A stretch of 64,000 nt of DNA from Gemmatimonadota bacterium (GTDB lineage Bacteria > Gemmatimonadota > Gemmatimonadetes > Gemmatimonadales > Gemmatimonadaceae): NCBI GenBank assembly GCA_026387915.1, contig JAPLKS010000014.1, positions 202,054 to 266,053 on the forward strand, written 5' to 3'. Within the stretch, counting starts at the first letter, position 1, and each line of letters opens with the position of its first letter. A model generated the notes under the pieces. It searched no databases and was not told the origin of the DNA. It was given only the letters and a program-made list of their open reading frames with translations. A program made the position numbers and the translations under genes. Below are positions 1-9,400 of the stretch, piece by piece.

Positions 1-1
1 C

Positions 2-850
2 ATGGTGCCGCAGAGTTTCTTTGAGGCGGCCACGCACAACGAAGTGCTGCAGATCGTCTTCTTCTCCATTCTGTTCGCCGTGGGCCTCTCCCGCGTGCAG
101 GGGAAGCCGAAGCAGGTGATGCTCGACTTCTGCGAATCGCTGTCCGAGGTGATGTTCAAGTTCGTCGGTATTGTGATGGCCTTCGCGCCGTTTGGTATTG
201 GTGCGGCCATTGCGACGACCGTCGGGGCGAGTGGGCTGGGCGTGCTCAAGAACCTGTTTATTCTCGTCGGTACGCTGTACGGGGCCCTCATCGTATTTGT
301 GCTCTGCGTGCTGCTTCCCATCGCGCTGCTGGCGCGGATTCCGCTCCGCGCCTTCTGGAGCCAGGTGCGGGAGCCGTGGCTGATCGCATTCTCCACGGCC
401 TCGAGCGAGGCCGCTCTGCCGCGCGCCATGCAGGCATTGGAGAAGTTCGGCCTGCCCAAGCGCATTATCGCCTTTGTGCTTCCCACGGGCTATTCGTTCA
501 ACTTGGACGGCTCGACGCTCTATTTGGCAGTCGCGAGCATCTTCGCCGCGCAGGCCGGCGGCATCGACATGCCCATTGGGAGCCAGCTGTTGATGATGCT
601 GACGCTCATGCTCACGTCGAAGGGCGTCGCGGCGGTGCCACGTGCGTCGCTCGTCATTCTGTCCGGCGCGCTGGCGATGTTTGGCCTTCCGCTCCAGGCG
701 GTTGCGGTGATTCTCGGCGTGGACGCGCTGATGGATATGGCGCGAACGTCGATCAACCTCCTTGGCAACTGCCTCGCGACGGCCGTGATGGCGCGTTGGG
801 AAGGGGAGTTCCCCGAGCACCCGGTGTCGGCGAGCGGCGAGATCGGCTAA
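2..850 (+). CDS. Na+/H+-dicarboxylate (DAACS family) symporter, C-terminal part
   Basis: Secondary transporter of the dicarboxylate/amino acid:cation symporter family (GltP/DctA type), an inner-membrane protein importing C4-dicarboxylates or acidic amino acids with Na+ or H+. The visible 282 residues hold the conserved core: a serine-rich re-entrant loop (AFSTASSEAALP), the GYSFNLDGSTLY segment, a second loop (TSKGVAAVP) and the DMARTSINLLGN helix that binds substrate carboxylates. Full-length members are about 400-430 residues, so the 5' end lies outside the window and the ATG at base 2 is probably internal. It converges on the kinase gene. Substrate cannot be told from this piece. Confidence 0.85.
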   Translation: MVPQSFFEAATHNEVLQIVFFSILFAVGLSRVQGKPKQVMLDFCESLSEVMFKFVGIVMAFAPFGIGAAIATTVGASGLGVLKNLFILVGTLYGALIVFVLCVLLPIALLARIPLRAFWSQVREPWLIAFSTASSEAALPRAMQALEKFGLPKRIIAFVLPTGYSFNLDGSTLYLAVASIFAAQAGGIDMPIGSQLLMMLTLMLTSKGVAAVPRASLVILSGALAMFGLPLQAVAVILGVDALMDMARTSINLLGNCLATAVMARWEGEFPEHPVSASGEIG

Positions 851-893
851 GGCGTTTAGCGGGGGCTACGGCCTCCGCGGCGCAGGAGAAACG

Positions 894-933
894 AGCGGTT
901 GGTGCACGCGACATGTCGCGCGCACCAACCGCT
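894..933. terminator. Bidirectional hairpin between convergent genes
   Basis: A perfect 12-bp inverted repeat (894-905 with 922-933, arm AGCGGTTGGTGC) encloses a second perfect 12-bp palindrome, GCGACATGTCGC, at 908-919. It lies between the stop codons of two convergent genes, where a shared rho-independent-like terminator is expected. There is no T-run on either side, so the terminator call rests on position and stem strength only. Confidence 0.55.
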
Positions 934-942
934 TCTCGCTGC

Positions 943-1869
943 TTAGGCGCGGGCCAGCATTGCCAGCGCGTCGCGCACGGCGCCACGCACGGGGACCACG
1001 TCATCGGCGCGGAGCTGGGTGCCTGGCACGGCGGACTTGAGTCGCAGCTCCACCAGTTTGCGGAGGTAGCTGCCGCGGCGCATCAGGCCGCCCGCGAGCG
1101 CCACTGGGGTCGCGGCGCGCTCGTCCACAAACAGTTGGCGTGACAGCGTGCGGATGTGCAGCACGAGTTCCTCAGCGGCGAGTGCGCACAGCGAGTTCGC
1201 GCGCAGATCGCCGTTCGCGGCACACTGCATCACCGGAGCCGTGAGCGTCGCCAAATCGGCTGGCGTCGCTTTCGCAGCCCACGCCACGAGTTCGTCGGGC
1301 TGCTCGAACTGTAAATGCGTCAGGATCACGCCGAGGAGCGCGGTACTCGGCTCGCGCTCATCGGACGCACCGGTGACCACGCTCAGCGCGCGTCGCCCAA
1401 TCCATGACCCGCTGCCTTCATCGCCGCAAACAGGCCCCCAGCCGCCACAGCGGGCCATCTTGCCCCCCGGTGCGCGTCCATAGGCCACGGATCCCGTGCC
1501 AGCGATCAGCAGGATGCCAGAGTCGTCGCCAAAGGCGTCGGCAAAGGCAATCATTGCATCGGGGAGGACCACGAGGTCTTCGGCCAGATTCCGGCGCGTC
1601 ATTTCCGCCAGAAAGGCGGAATACTCGGCGTCGCGGCCTACGCCGGCCACACCAATGCAGAGTGCAGCAGGCGTTTCATCAGACTTGCCCGCCTGATCCA
1701 GTGCCGCCACGATCAATTCTTCGATGACGTCGGCTGACTGCTCGGCGCCGCCGGGGCGTACGGCGCTAGCCGAACCCGTGATCGAGGCGAGCTCCACACC
1801 GGCATTATCCGCGACAACCACCGTGGTCTTGGTGCCGCCGCCATCCACTCCAATTACAAATGAACTCAT
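943..1869 (-). CDS. BadF/BadG/BcrA/BcrD-family kinase, probable N-acetylglucosamine kinase
   Basis: Cytoplasmic sugar kinase of the ASKHA fold, 308 residues, the usual size for the family that includes N-acetylglucosamine kinase. The N-terminal phosphate-1 motif (IGVDGGGTKTTVVV, residues 6-19) and the LLIAGTGSVAYG phosphate-2 region are clear. It is third in a minus-strand operon after the NagB/PIG-L fusion and the SSS symporter, starting 10 bases after the symporter stop. The context suggests it phosphorylates an imported amino sugar (GlcNAc, perhaps MurNAc or glucosamine). No strong Shine-Dalgarno is seen, so it is probably translated by coupling. Substrate is inferred from neighbours. Confidence 0.82.
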   Translation of the reverse strand: MSSFVIGVDGGGTKTTVVVADNAGVELASITGSASAVRPGGAEQSADVIEELIVAALDQAGKSDETPAALCIGVAGVGRDAEYSAFLAEMTRRNLAEDLVVLPDAMIAFADAFGDDSGILLIAGTGSVAYGRAPGGKMARCGGWGPVCGDEGSGSWIGRRALSVVTGASDEREPSTALLGVILTHLQFEQPDELVAWAAKATPADLATLTAPVMQCAANGDLRANSLCALAAEELVLHIRTLSRQLFVDERAATPVALAGGLMRRGSYLRKLVELRLKSAVPGTQLRADDVVPVRGAVRDALAMLARA

Positions 1870-1879
1870 AGTCGGAAAA

Positions 1880-3391
1880 CTAGCGGGTGGGAGACGGTGG
1901 GGAAGCGTGCGTGAGCGACGAGAGTGAACCCGTGGTCATCGTGATCGTGAGGCCGATGAGCACATACCAGGGCCACGCCACATTGGCGAAGGGGCCAAGC
2001 AGCGACGCAAACGACGGGTATGAGGCCACGAGCGGTTTGGCAAAGACGATGCCGGCCATGGTCAGAATGCCCACGGACATCCCTAGGATCACGTCGCGTT
2101 GGTTGGCGCGACGATTGGCCATACCGAGGAAGAACGCGCCCAAGAGCGCACCCTGCGTGAAGGACGCAATGGAGAGCGCGATCACCACCACTGGTGTGCG
2201 TCCCTCGGGAAAGAGCAGCGCGCCCACCGTCAGCACCACACCCCAGCCAAGGGCAAACCACCGACCCATGCGGAAGGTGCGGGCTTCGTCGGCGCCGTGG
2301 CCGGTGAGCGGCAGGTAAATGTCGTGCGTCGTCGTGGCGGCCAGCGAGTTGATGGCGCCAGAGTGGGTGCTCATAGTGGCGGCGAGAATCGACGCCACCA
2401 GTAAGCCCACCAGGCCATGCGGCATGCGTTGGAAAATAAACGTCGGGAAAATCGTATCCGGCGAGTTGAACTGCGCGCCGTTGAAGTACGTCCAGAGCCC
2501 AATGCCGACGGTGAGGAACAACGTCATCAGCACGAGCACGGCAATGCCGCTCCCGATGATCGCGCGTTGGGCGTCCTTAAGTGACCGAGCGGACAGCATC
2601 CGTTGCACGATCGTCTGATCCGCTCCGTGCGAGGCCATCGTCAAGAACGCACCGCCGATGACGCCAGCCCAAATCGTGTGCGGGCGATCGAGGCCCAAGT
2701 AAAAATCGAACACCCGGAGTTTGTCGGCCGCGCGAGCCCCGTCAAGAATCGTCGTCCAGCCACCGTCCACCGACTGTCCGAGCAGGACGATTGCCGAGAT
2801 GCCGCCCGTGGCGTAGACGCCAGCTTGGAGCAACTCCGTCCAGACCACCGCGCGCATGCCGCCGCGATATGTGTACACGATCGTGAGAATGCCGAGTAAA
2901 AGAATGGCCGCGGGCATCACCCATTGCTTGGGCATGGAGGGGCCGATGATCAGCGCAATGGGAATGGCCGACGCAAAGACGCGCACGGAGTCGGCCATCG
3001 CACGCGTGGCCATAAACACGATCGAGGTGAATCGGCGCGCGCCGAGCCCGAAGCGTGTTTCGAGGAGTGCGTATGCGGTGACCAACTCACCTTGGAAGTA
3101 GCGGGGCAGCAATACGTACGCCACCACGAACCGGCCGATGATGTAGCCGAGGCACACCTGCAGAAATCCGAAGTTTCCGACAAACGCGAGTCCGGGGACG
3201 GAGATGAAGGTGAGGGCGCTCGTTTCGGCCGCGACAATAGAGAACATCACCGCCCACCAGGGCAGGGAGCGGTTCGCGACGAAATAGTCGCGTGAGTTCT
3301 GCTGGTTGCGTCCGAGCCAGGTACCGAGCGCGACCGTGCCGCCCAGGTACACGACAATGACGACGATATCGAGCACTCCGAGTCTACTCAA
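1880..3391 (-). CDS. Sodium:solute symporter (SSS family)
   Basis: Inner-membrane Na+-coupled symporter of the SSS/SLC5 family (503 residues, about 13 predicted membrane segments). The N-terminal signature region (NSRDYFVANRSLPWWAV, then AAETSALTFISVPG) and the long hydrophobic helices are typical of bacterial sugar/sialic-acid/amino-sugar members. The gene overlaps the end of the NagB/PIG-L gene by 8 bases and precedes the kinase gene, so it probably imports the sugar that the two enzymes process. No PTS genes are present, which fits a symporter plus kinase route. The substrate assignment is inference. Confidence 0.87.
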   Translation of the reverse strand: MSRLGVLDIVVIVVYLGGTVALGTWLGRNQQNSRDYFVANRSLPWWAVMFSIVAAETSALTFISVPGLAFVGNFGFLQVCLGYIIGRFVVAYVLLPRYFQGELVTAYALLETRFGLGARRFTSIVFMATRAMADSVRVFASAIPIALIIGPSMPKQWVMPAAILLLGILTIVYTYRGGMRAVVWTELLQAGVYATGGISAIVLLGQSVDGGWTTILDGARAADKLRVFDFYLGLDRPHTIWAGVIGGAFLTMASHGADQTIVQRMLSARSLKDAQRAIIGSGIAVLVLMTLFLTVGIGLWTYFNGAQFNSPDTIFPTFIFQRMPHGLVGLLVASILAATMSTHSGAINSLAATTTHDIYLPLTGHGADEARTFRMGRWFALGWGVVLTVGALLFPEGRTPVVVIALSIASFTQGALLGAFFLGMANRRANQRDVILGMSVGILTMAGIVFAKPLVASYPSFASLLGPFANVAWPWYVLIGLTITMTTGSLSSLTHASPPSPTR

Positions 3392-5237
3392 CGACGTACG
3401 CCTCCATCGCGAAGTACTCGGCCAGTCCTAGGCGGTCGAGCATCGCGGCTGTGTCCTTGTTGCGCGTTTCGACGCGCTGCCAGAATTCGCGGTCGTCGTG
3501 CCCCGGGAACGGAGCGGAATCCTTCTGTGACTGGTGCTTGAAAATCGCTTGGATCTTCAGGCGCAGTTCCTCTTGCGCCATCGGTACGAGCCAGGTGGCG
3601 TCCGTGACGGGCCATTCCTGCCAGGCACCGCGATACAGCCACACTTCAGGACGCCCCGGTGCCTTGGCCGTGGGCCAGAGCTGCGCACGCGCTTCGTCGA
3701 TGGCTTCCTTGCACATGCGGTGCGTGCCGTGCGGATCGGACAAGTCGCCGGCCACAAAAATCAGCTCCGGCTTCTTTTCCTCGAGCAGGGCACGTACGAT
3801 CGCCACATCAGCCGGGCCGATCGGATCCTTCTTCACTTTGCCCGTTTGGTAGAACGGCAGATTGAGGAAACGCGCGGACTTGGCGTGCAGCCCCGACGTT
3901 TCAATGCCGCTCACCGCTTCCGCTTCGCGAATGATGCGCTTGAGATCTTGAATATCGGAGATGTCGACGTCGCCCGGTTTTTTCGAGGCAAGGAAGGCGC
4001 GCGCGCGCTCGGCGAACCCGCTCACCTTTGCCGCGTCAATGCTCCCGCTGGCGGCCAACCGTTCGAGGACGTCAATGTAGCGGCGCACGTCGTGGTCGAA
4101 CACGGCGATGTTGCCGCTCGTCATGTACGCGACGGTGATGTCGTTGTCGTTGAGTGCGAGCTTGTGCAAGATGCCGCCCATCGAGATGACGTCGTCGTCC
4201 GGATGCGGCGAGAACACAATGATGCGCTTGCCGCGGGGCAACTTGGACCGGCCACGGATTTTGGCGCCGAGGATGTTGAACACTTCGCCGTTCGCCGCGC
4301 CCGGCGATCCGCGTTGTGCAACAAGCGACGAGAGATGGTGCTCGGCGTAGTCTTGCTGTGTCAGCTTGAGAATGGCGGTGCCCGTGGTGAGCGAGAGCCA
4401 CACGACCGCGCGCAGGGTGAGCTCCGGCGTCCACGCCACTTCGTCCAGCACCCACGGCGTGGCGATGCGCGTGAGGTCCGCGGCAGCCGCCCCGTCCACA
4501 TAGAACGTGGTGTTGGGGTGACGCTGCAAAAATGTGGCGGCGACTTCCACGCTGATGTCGCCTTCCACTGCGCGGCGCACGATGCGCGACTTGTGTTCGC
4601 CGGTGGCGAGAATCGCAATCTCGCGCGCCTCGAGAATGGTCGCGACGCCCATCGTAATCGCTTCCTTGGGGACAAACTCCTCGCCAAAGAAATCCGCGGC
4701 CGCGTCGCGGCGCGTGACGTTATCGAGGTGAATGAGGCGCGTGCGGCTCCCGGCACCAGACCCCGGTTCGTTAAAACCGATGTGTCCCGTTTTTCCGATG
4801 CCGAGGAGCTGAAAATCGATACCACCCAAATCGCGAATGGCCTGCTCGTACGCGGCACAGGTCCGCTCCACATCGGCCCGCGGCGTCATCCCGCTCGGGA
4901 TGTGGACGTTCTTGGGATCGATGTCCACCTGGGAAAAGAGATTCTCCCACATGAAGCGGTGATACGAGTGGATGCTCTCGGGCGGCATCGGCCAGTATTC
5001 GTCGAGATTGAACGTCACGACGTTCCGAAAGCTCAGCCCCTGCTCCCGGTGCATGCGAATGAGTTCGCGATACACGCCGATCGGTGTCGATCCGGTCGCG
5101 AGCCCGAGGACGACGGGGCGGTTCGAGCCCTCGCGTTCACGGATGAGCGTGGCGATCCGTTCCGCCACCACGCGAGCGAGGTCGTTGTGCGCGTCCACCG
5201 CGACCGTGGTGATTTTTTCGAGTGCGCTAGAAGACAT
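3384..5237 (-). CDS. nagB: Glucosamine-6-phosphate deaminase-like domain fused to PIG-L/LmbE deacetylase domain
   Basis: Two-domain cytoplasmic enzyme of 617 residues. Residues 1 to about 290 are NagB-like: ATGSTP sugar-phosphate loop at 47-52, NLDEY at 77-81 (Asp79 equals catalytic Asp72 of E. coli NagB) and GIGKTGHIGFNEP at 146-158. Here Thr150 replaces the Asp141 of E. coli NagB, while the His and Glu equivalents are kept. Residues from about 335 form a PIG-L/LmbE domain with the metal motif PHPDDD (344-349) and a second ligand motif DPHGTHR (501-507). PIG-L enzymes remove N-acetyl groups from sugars, so one chain may deacetylate and deaminate GlcNAc-6-P. Similar fusions exist in Bacteroidota. 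No Shine-Dalgarno is visible before the ATG. It is first in the operon with the symporter and kinase. Confidence 0.9.
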   Translation of the reverse strand: MSSSALEKITTVAVDAHNDLARVVAERIATLIREREGSNRPVVLGLATGSTPIGVYRELIRMHREQGLSFRNVVTFNLDEYWPMPPESIHSYHRFMWENLFSQVDIDPKNVHIPSGMTPRADVERTCAAYEQAIRDLGGIDFQLLGIGKTGHIGFNEPGSGAGSRTRLIHLDNVTRRDAAADFFGEEFVPKEAITMGVATILEAREIAILATGEHKSRIVRRAVEGDISVEVAATFLQRHPNTTFYVDGAAAADLTRIATPWVLDEVAWTPELTLRAVVWLSLTTGTAILKLTQQDYAEHHLSSLVAQRGSPGAANGEVFNILGAKIRGRSKLPRGKRIIVFSPHPDDDVISMGGILHKLALNDNDITVAYMTSGNIAVFDHDVRRYIDVLERLAASGSIDAAKVSGFAERARAFLASKKPGDVDISDIQDLKRIIREAEAVSGIETSGLHAKSARFLNLPFYQTGKVKKDPIGPADVAIVRALLEEKKPELIFVAGDLSDPHGTHRMCKEAIDEARAQLWPTAKAPGRPEVWLYRGAWQEWPVTDATWLVPMAQEELRLKIQAIFKHQSQKDSAPFPGHDDREFWQRVETRNKDTAAMLDRLGLAEYFAMEAYVVE

Positions 5238-5254
5238 ATGGGGGATTGTGAAAC

Positions 5255-5284
5255 GGCCCGCGATCCCCTTGGGAATCGCGGGCC
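5255..5284 (-). terminator. Terminator-like hairpin downstream of the A-type Fe-S carrier gene
   Basis: Perfect 10-bp inverted repeat GGCCCGCGAT (5255-5264) and its complement (5275-5284), extended by a CCC/GGG inner step across a one-base bulge. Read on the minus strand it follows the Fe-S carrier gene and is followed by GTTTCAC, a short T-containing tail. It separates that gene from the nagB operon start at 5237. Confidence 0.6.
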
Positions 5285-5349
5285 TCGTTCGATGACGTCA
5301 CCGGGACGAGCGCGGCATCAAGCGCAGCGGCCCGCGGTGGAACGCAGTC

Positions 5350-5706
5350 TCAGGCGTTGAACGAGCTACCGCAACCGCAACCACCGGTGGCGTTGGGGTT
5401 CTTGAACGTGAAGCCTGAGCCTTGCATGGAGGTCACGTAGTCAATCGTGACGCCGCCCAGGTACTGCATCGAGAACGGATCGACGAAGAGACGGAAGCCG
5501 TTGAGCAAGACGATGGCGTCGTCCTCAGCGGGTTTGTCTTCGATGAGCAGGCTGTACTTGAAGCCGGAGCAACCGCCCGGCTGCACGGCGACGCGCAGGC
5601 CACCAACATCCGGCGACACGTTTTCTGCCGCCATGAACTTCTGAACCTCGACACCCGCCGCATCGGTCATCACGACGGCGACTTCGGGCTGATTAATTGT
5701 GCTCAC
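5350..5706 (-). CDS. erpA: A-type iron-sulfur cluster carrier (HesB/IscA/SufA/ErpA family)
   Basis: Cytoplasmic A-type carrier that accepts Fe-S clusters from the ISC or SUF scaffold and hands them to apo-enzymes. The 118-residue protein has the three conserved cysteines of the family: one in QPGGCSGFKYSL and two in the C-terminal GGCGCGSSF. A GTG start at 5706 is chosen because AAGGAG lies 7-12 bases upstream (5713-5718). It is a single gene with a promoter-like TATATT at 5757-5762 and a hairpin after it. The ErpA/IscA/SufA subtype cannot be settled from sequence alone, so the symbol is tentative. Confidence 0.88.
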   Translation of the reverse strand: MSTINQPEVAVVMTDAAGVEVQKFMAAENVSPDVGGLRVAVQPGGCSGFKYSLLIEDKPAEDDAIVLLNGFRLFVDPFSMQYLGGVTIDYVTSMQGSGFTFKNPNATGGCGCGSSFNA

Positions 5707-5754
5707 GGGAATCTCCTTAAGACGGGGGTGCCAGCACGACGCCGCACCACGACA

Positions 5755-5762
5755 TAAATATA
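5755..5762. promoter_or_regulatory. AT-rich divergent promoter core (ATAAATATA)
   Basis: The only AT-rich patch between the divergent Fe-S carrier gene (minus) and the small membrane protein gene (plus). On the minus strand it gives TATATT (5762 to 5757), about 50 bases before the GTG start. On the plus strand it gives TAAATA (5755-5760), seven bases before the ATG at 5768. No convincing -35 hexamer is visible in either direction. Confidence 0.4.
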
Positions 5763-5767
5763 GGGCA

Positions 5768-6346
5768 ATGGGGAACCCCTCTCAAGGATACCGCACCATC
5801 AGGCGCTGGGCGCGGGAGTTGGTACCGGCGCTCGGGCTTGCCGGCCTCCTCTTCGGAAGCGCCGCGGTGGCCTGGAAGCTGCTCACGCGGCCCGCGCCCA
5901 AGGCGGCGCCCATTGTGGTGGACGTCGACCGAAACGCTCGGCCCTACCTCTCAGTGGCCGCGGCCGCGGTGGATTTGGAGCTTATTGCCCCTGACGGGCG
6001 CCGCGCCGTCACCGCCAGTTCACTTGAGCTTGCCAGCCGGGTGCCCCTCTCAGATGCTGGGGTGGACTGCGGCGGGTATGGTCGCGAAAAGGAATCGGAA
6101 TCGGCCTGCACGGCGAGCATCGTCGTCCATGAGCCCATGCACGGCACCTGGCGTGTTATCGTGACCTCAACCGACTCAACCCGAGGCGAAACACTGAATA
6201 TCGGGTTTGGCGGCCAAGGGTTTCGACGCTCTGGTGGCTTTCCCGTTCGACTCATGGTCGACGCGCACCAGTCGGTGGAGTTCACCATTGGCGTGATGCC
6301 GGAAGGCGTCAGCCAAACCTCGCGCGTGAACCCCAAGGCCCGCTAA
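5768..6346 (+). CDS. Small single-pass membrane protein of unknown function
   Basis: Not recognised. The 192-residue protein has one N-terminal membrane anchor (around residues 20-40, LVPALGLAGLLFGSAAVAWKLL) preceded by basic residues, then a soluble domain of alternating beta-type stretches with two cysteines (DCGGYG and SACTAS), as in a periplasmic beta-sandwich. The ATG at 5768 is used; upstream in-frame codons overlap the divergent gene's ribosome site. It is transcribed alone, away from the Fe-S carrier gene and towards the NagZ fusion, ending at a shared hairpin. Periplasmic location is inferred from the anchor. Confidence 0.65.
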   Translation: MGNPSQGYRTIRRWARELVPALGLAGLLFGSAAVAWKLLTRPAPKAAPIVVDVDRNARPYLSVAAAAVDLELIAPDGRRAVTASSLELASRVPLSDAGVDCGGYGREKESESACTASIVVHEPMHGTWRVIVTSTDSTRGETLNIGFGGQGFRRSGGFPVRLMVDAHQSVEFTIGVMPEGVSQTSRVNPKAR

Positions 6347-6356
6347 CTCGCTGGCC

Positions 6357-6397
6357 GACGGGACGAAGTTGCCAGTCGTCGGCAACCGCGTCCCGTC
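6357..6397. terminator. Bidirectional hairpin between convergent genes
   Basis: Inverted repeat GACGGGACG (6357-6365) with CGTCCCGTC (6389-6397), continued inside by GTTGCC (6368-6373) and GGCAAC (6381-6386). It sits exactly between the convergent stops at 6346 and 6410. There is no T-run, as with the hairpin at 894-933, so function is inferred from position. Confidence 0.55.
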
Positions 6398-6409
6398 CCC
6401 GGTCCGTGC

Positions 6410-9400
6410 CTACTTCGCTGGCTGCGGCGGGCGGGTAGCCCCAGTGCCAAGCCGCATCACGAGATCGGCCACCGCCTGCCGTACGCCGCCGATTTTCGTG
6501 TTGGCGCGCGTCGGGTTCACGCGGTTGGTGAGCAGCAGCACAAACAAATCGTTGGCGGGGTCCACCCAGAGCGAGCCGCCCGTGAACCCCGTGTGGCCAA
6601 ACGCGGGGCGCTGCATCAGATGGCCAGCGGAGTTGGTGCCATTCGGCGTTTCCCAGAGCAGGGCACGGGCCGAGAAGGTGGAATCCGCCACTGTCGTGAA
6701 CCGTCGCACCGTGGCATCACTCGCAATGCGCGCCGCGCCGAGCTGCCCGCCGTTGAGGTACATCTGTGCATAGCGCGTCATGTCGTGCGCCGTGCTGAAC
6801 AGTCCGGCGTGCGAGGACACGCCGCCAAGCGCAAAGGCGTTTTCGTCGTGCACTTCGCCGCGCAGATGGCGCTGACGCCACGGATCAATTTCCGTTGGCG
6901 CAATACGTGCCAAGAGCGACGCCGGCGGATTGAATCGCGTGTCGGTCATGCCGAGCGGGCCAAAGACATGCTCCGCCGCATAGGCGTCAATGCGCTGGCC
7001 CGTGATGCGCCGCAGAATCTCACCCAGCAGAATCGCATTGAGATCTGAGTAGACCATCCGCACACCAGGCAGGGTGTCGAGCGCGGTGGCATAGACGAGC
7101 GCCATCGCCGAATCTGGTGAGTTCGCTTCCTTGTACAGCGGGCGCCATGCTGGCAACCCAGAACTGTGCGTGAGGAGATGGCGAATCAGCACGAGTTCTT
7201 TGTTGCGCCCTGTCCACTCGGGGAGATACCGCTGCACGGGAGCCGTCGGATCGATTTTTCCGGATTCCACCAACTGCATCACCGACGGCGCGAGCGCGGT
7301 CACCTTGGTGAGCGAGGCCATGTCCCACAGCGTGTTCGCGTCTGGGCGTGGCGAGTTCTTCCCGTCGAGATGCCCGGCGCCATACTCGGCGAGCACGCGG
7401 TCTTTGCGACCCACCACCACGTATGCGCCAGGGAAGGCGCTGTCAGCCACGGCGCGGTCGAGCAGGGCGCGCAACGAATCGCTGAGCAGTTTCGGTAGCG
7501 TGTCCACCGCGATCACCTCGTGTCCGGAATCATTGCCGCTTGCAAAGGGGCGGGGGAGTCCGTCGCCGCGCGCAAAATATCCCGGAAGTGAAATCGGGGC
7601 GCGTCCGCCGATGGGCGCGCGGCCGGTGATGGCGAGCGCGGCGGCCCGTTCGAGTGCGGGGCCGCGACCGTACGTGACGAGATAACTCCCCACATGTGGG
7701 AACTCGCGGATCACATACGGATTGCCATGCGCGGCCACGATGACGGGGCGCGTCGCGGCCACACCGTCGAGCCAGCGCGCAATGTGTTCGGCGACGGCAA
7801 AGTGGCCCTCCCCTTCGATGGTGCGAACGTGCGTGCTGAGGATAATCCGCTCGCGGGGGCGCAGCAGCGAATCGAGCGCAGCGTGCGTCCAGCGCGGCGA
7901 AATGCGCACCGCGCGCGCGCGCGGCAGGCTCTCGCGAATCGTGCTGGCGAATGTGCGGCCGGCTTCCACGTCGGCTTCGGACGTGTAGGTGAGCACAAGC
8001 GTGGGGCTGTCGTCGTGCAGCGGCACGAGGGCGCGTTCGTCACGCAGAAGCGTGATGGCTTCGCCCGCGATGCGTTCCGCCAGCGCGCGGTGTGGAGCGG
8101 CGCCGACAATCTCGCGCAGCGAGTCGAGCGCGACGATCGGGTGCTGCACGGCCCCCGTGCGGAGTTTGAGTTCTAGGAGCCGGCGCACGGATGCATCAAT
8201 GCGCGCGGGTGTAATTTCTCCCGCTTCGACGGCCGCGACGACGGCGTTGATCGCGCGCTGCGTGTCCGTGGGCTTGAGCAACACGTCGGCACCGGCGAGC
8301 ACCGCGAGTACCGTGCTCCGCTCGACGGTGTACCCCTTGCCGACGCCCTCCATGGAGAGTGCGTCGGTCACGGTGAGGCCGCTAAACCCAAGCGAGTCGC
8401 GGAGCAGCGCCGTCACGATCGCTGGGGCGAGCGTGGCAGGAACGCTGTCGTGCTGCACTGCGGGAAGCGCGATGTGCGCCGTCATAATTCCCGTGATACC
8501 GGCCGCAATCACCGCGCGGAAGGGCACCAACTCGGTGGTGTTCAGATGCGCGCGGTCGCCGCGCACCACGGGCAGGGCGTTATGCGAGTCGGTATCGGTG
8601 TCGCCGTGGCCAGGAAAATGTTTGGCCGTGGCGGCAACGCCTTCACCCTGCACGCCGCGCACGAACGCCGCCGAGAAGCGCGCCACCTGATCAGGGTCTT
8701 CGCCAAACGACCGGGTGTTGATCACGGGGTTGGCGGGATTGTTATTCACGTCCACCACCGGCGCATACGCCATGTGAATGCCAACCGCGCGCGATTCACG
8801 ACCAGTAATGATGCCGGCGAGTTCCGCGTTTGATTCTTTGCCCGTGGCGGCGATCGCCATTTCACTTGGCAGAATCGTCGCGCTCCCGGCGCCGTACGTA
8901 TTGGGTGCGAAGACGCCTCCCTCGAGCCGTCCAAGTCCGGGCTCGACGTCGGACGTCACCAACAGCGGCACGCGGGCGAGTTTCTGCAGGTCGTTCACCT
9001 TCGCGGCGACTTCAATCGGCGAGCCGAGCGACATCACAAGTCCACCGACGCCGTCCTCTTGCACCCAGCGGCGCACTTCTTCGTACGCGGGGTCGGTGGT
9101 GCTGGTGTAGTCGCCCAGCAGCCAGACGGTGACCATTTGCGCCACGCGTTCGCGCAACGAGAGACTCAACAGCGTTTGGTCGATCCATCGCCGTGCGGCG
9201 TCGTTGAGCGGAGCGGTGAGCGTCGGTTCAAAATCCGGCGCGGCGAGCGCGCGCCGCCGACGTGCGGTGCCGCTCGTGGAGGCGTCGGTTGCTGCGGCAA
9301 TCGCCGTTGAGGCACCCGCGCTCGCCGGTACGGCGGCGGCCGGCGGAGTGGCGACGCCGGATGCCGCCGCGGCGCTGGGCTCCCGCGGGGCGGGTGCCGG

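Noticed and set aside
894..933. Nested inverted repeat as an attachment site or insertion-sequence end
   Set aside because: Single copy in the window, no transposase, integrase or target duplication nearby.
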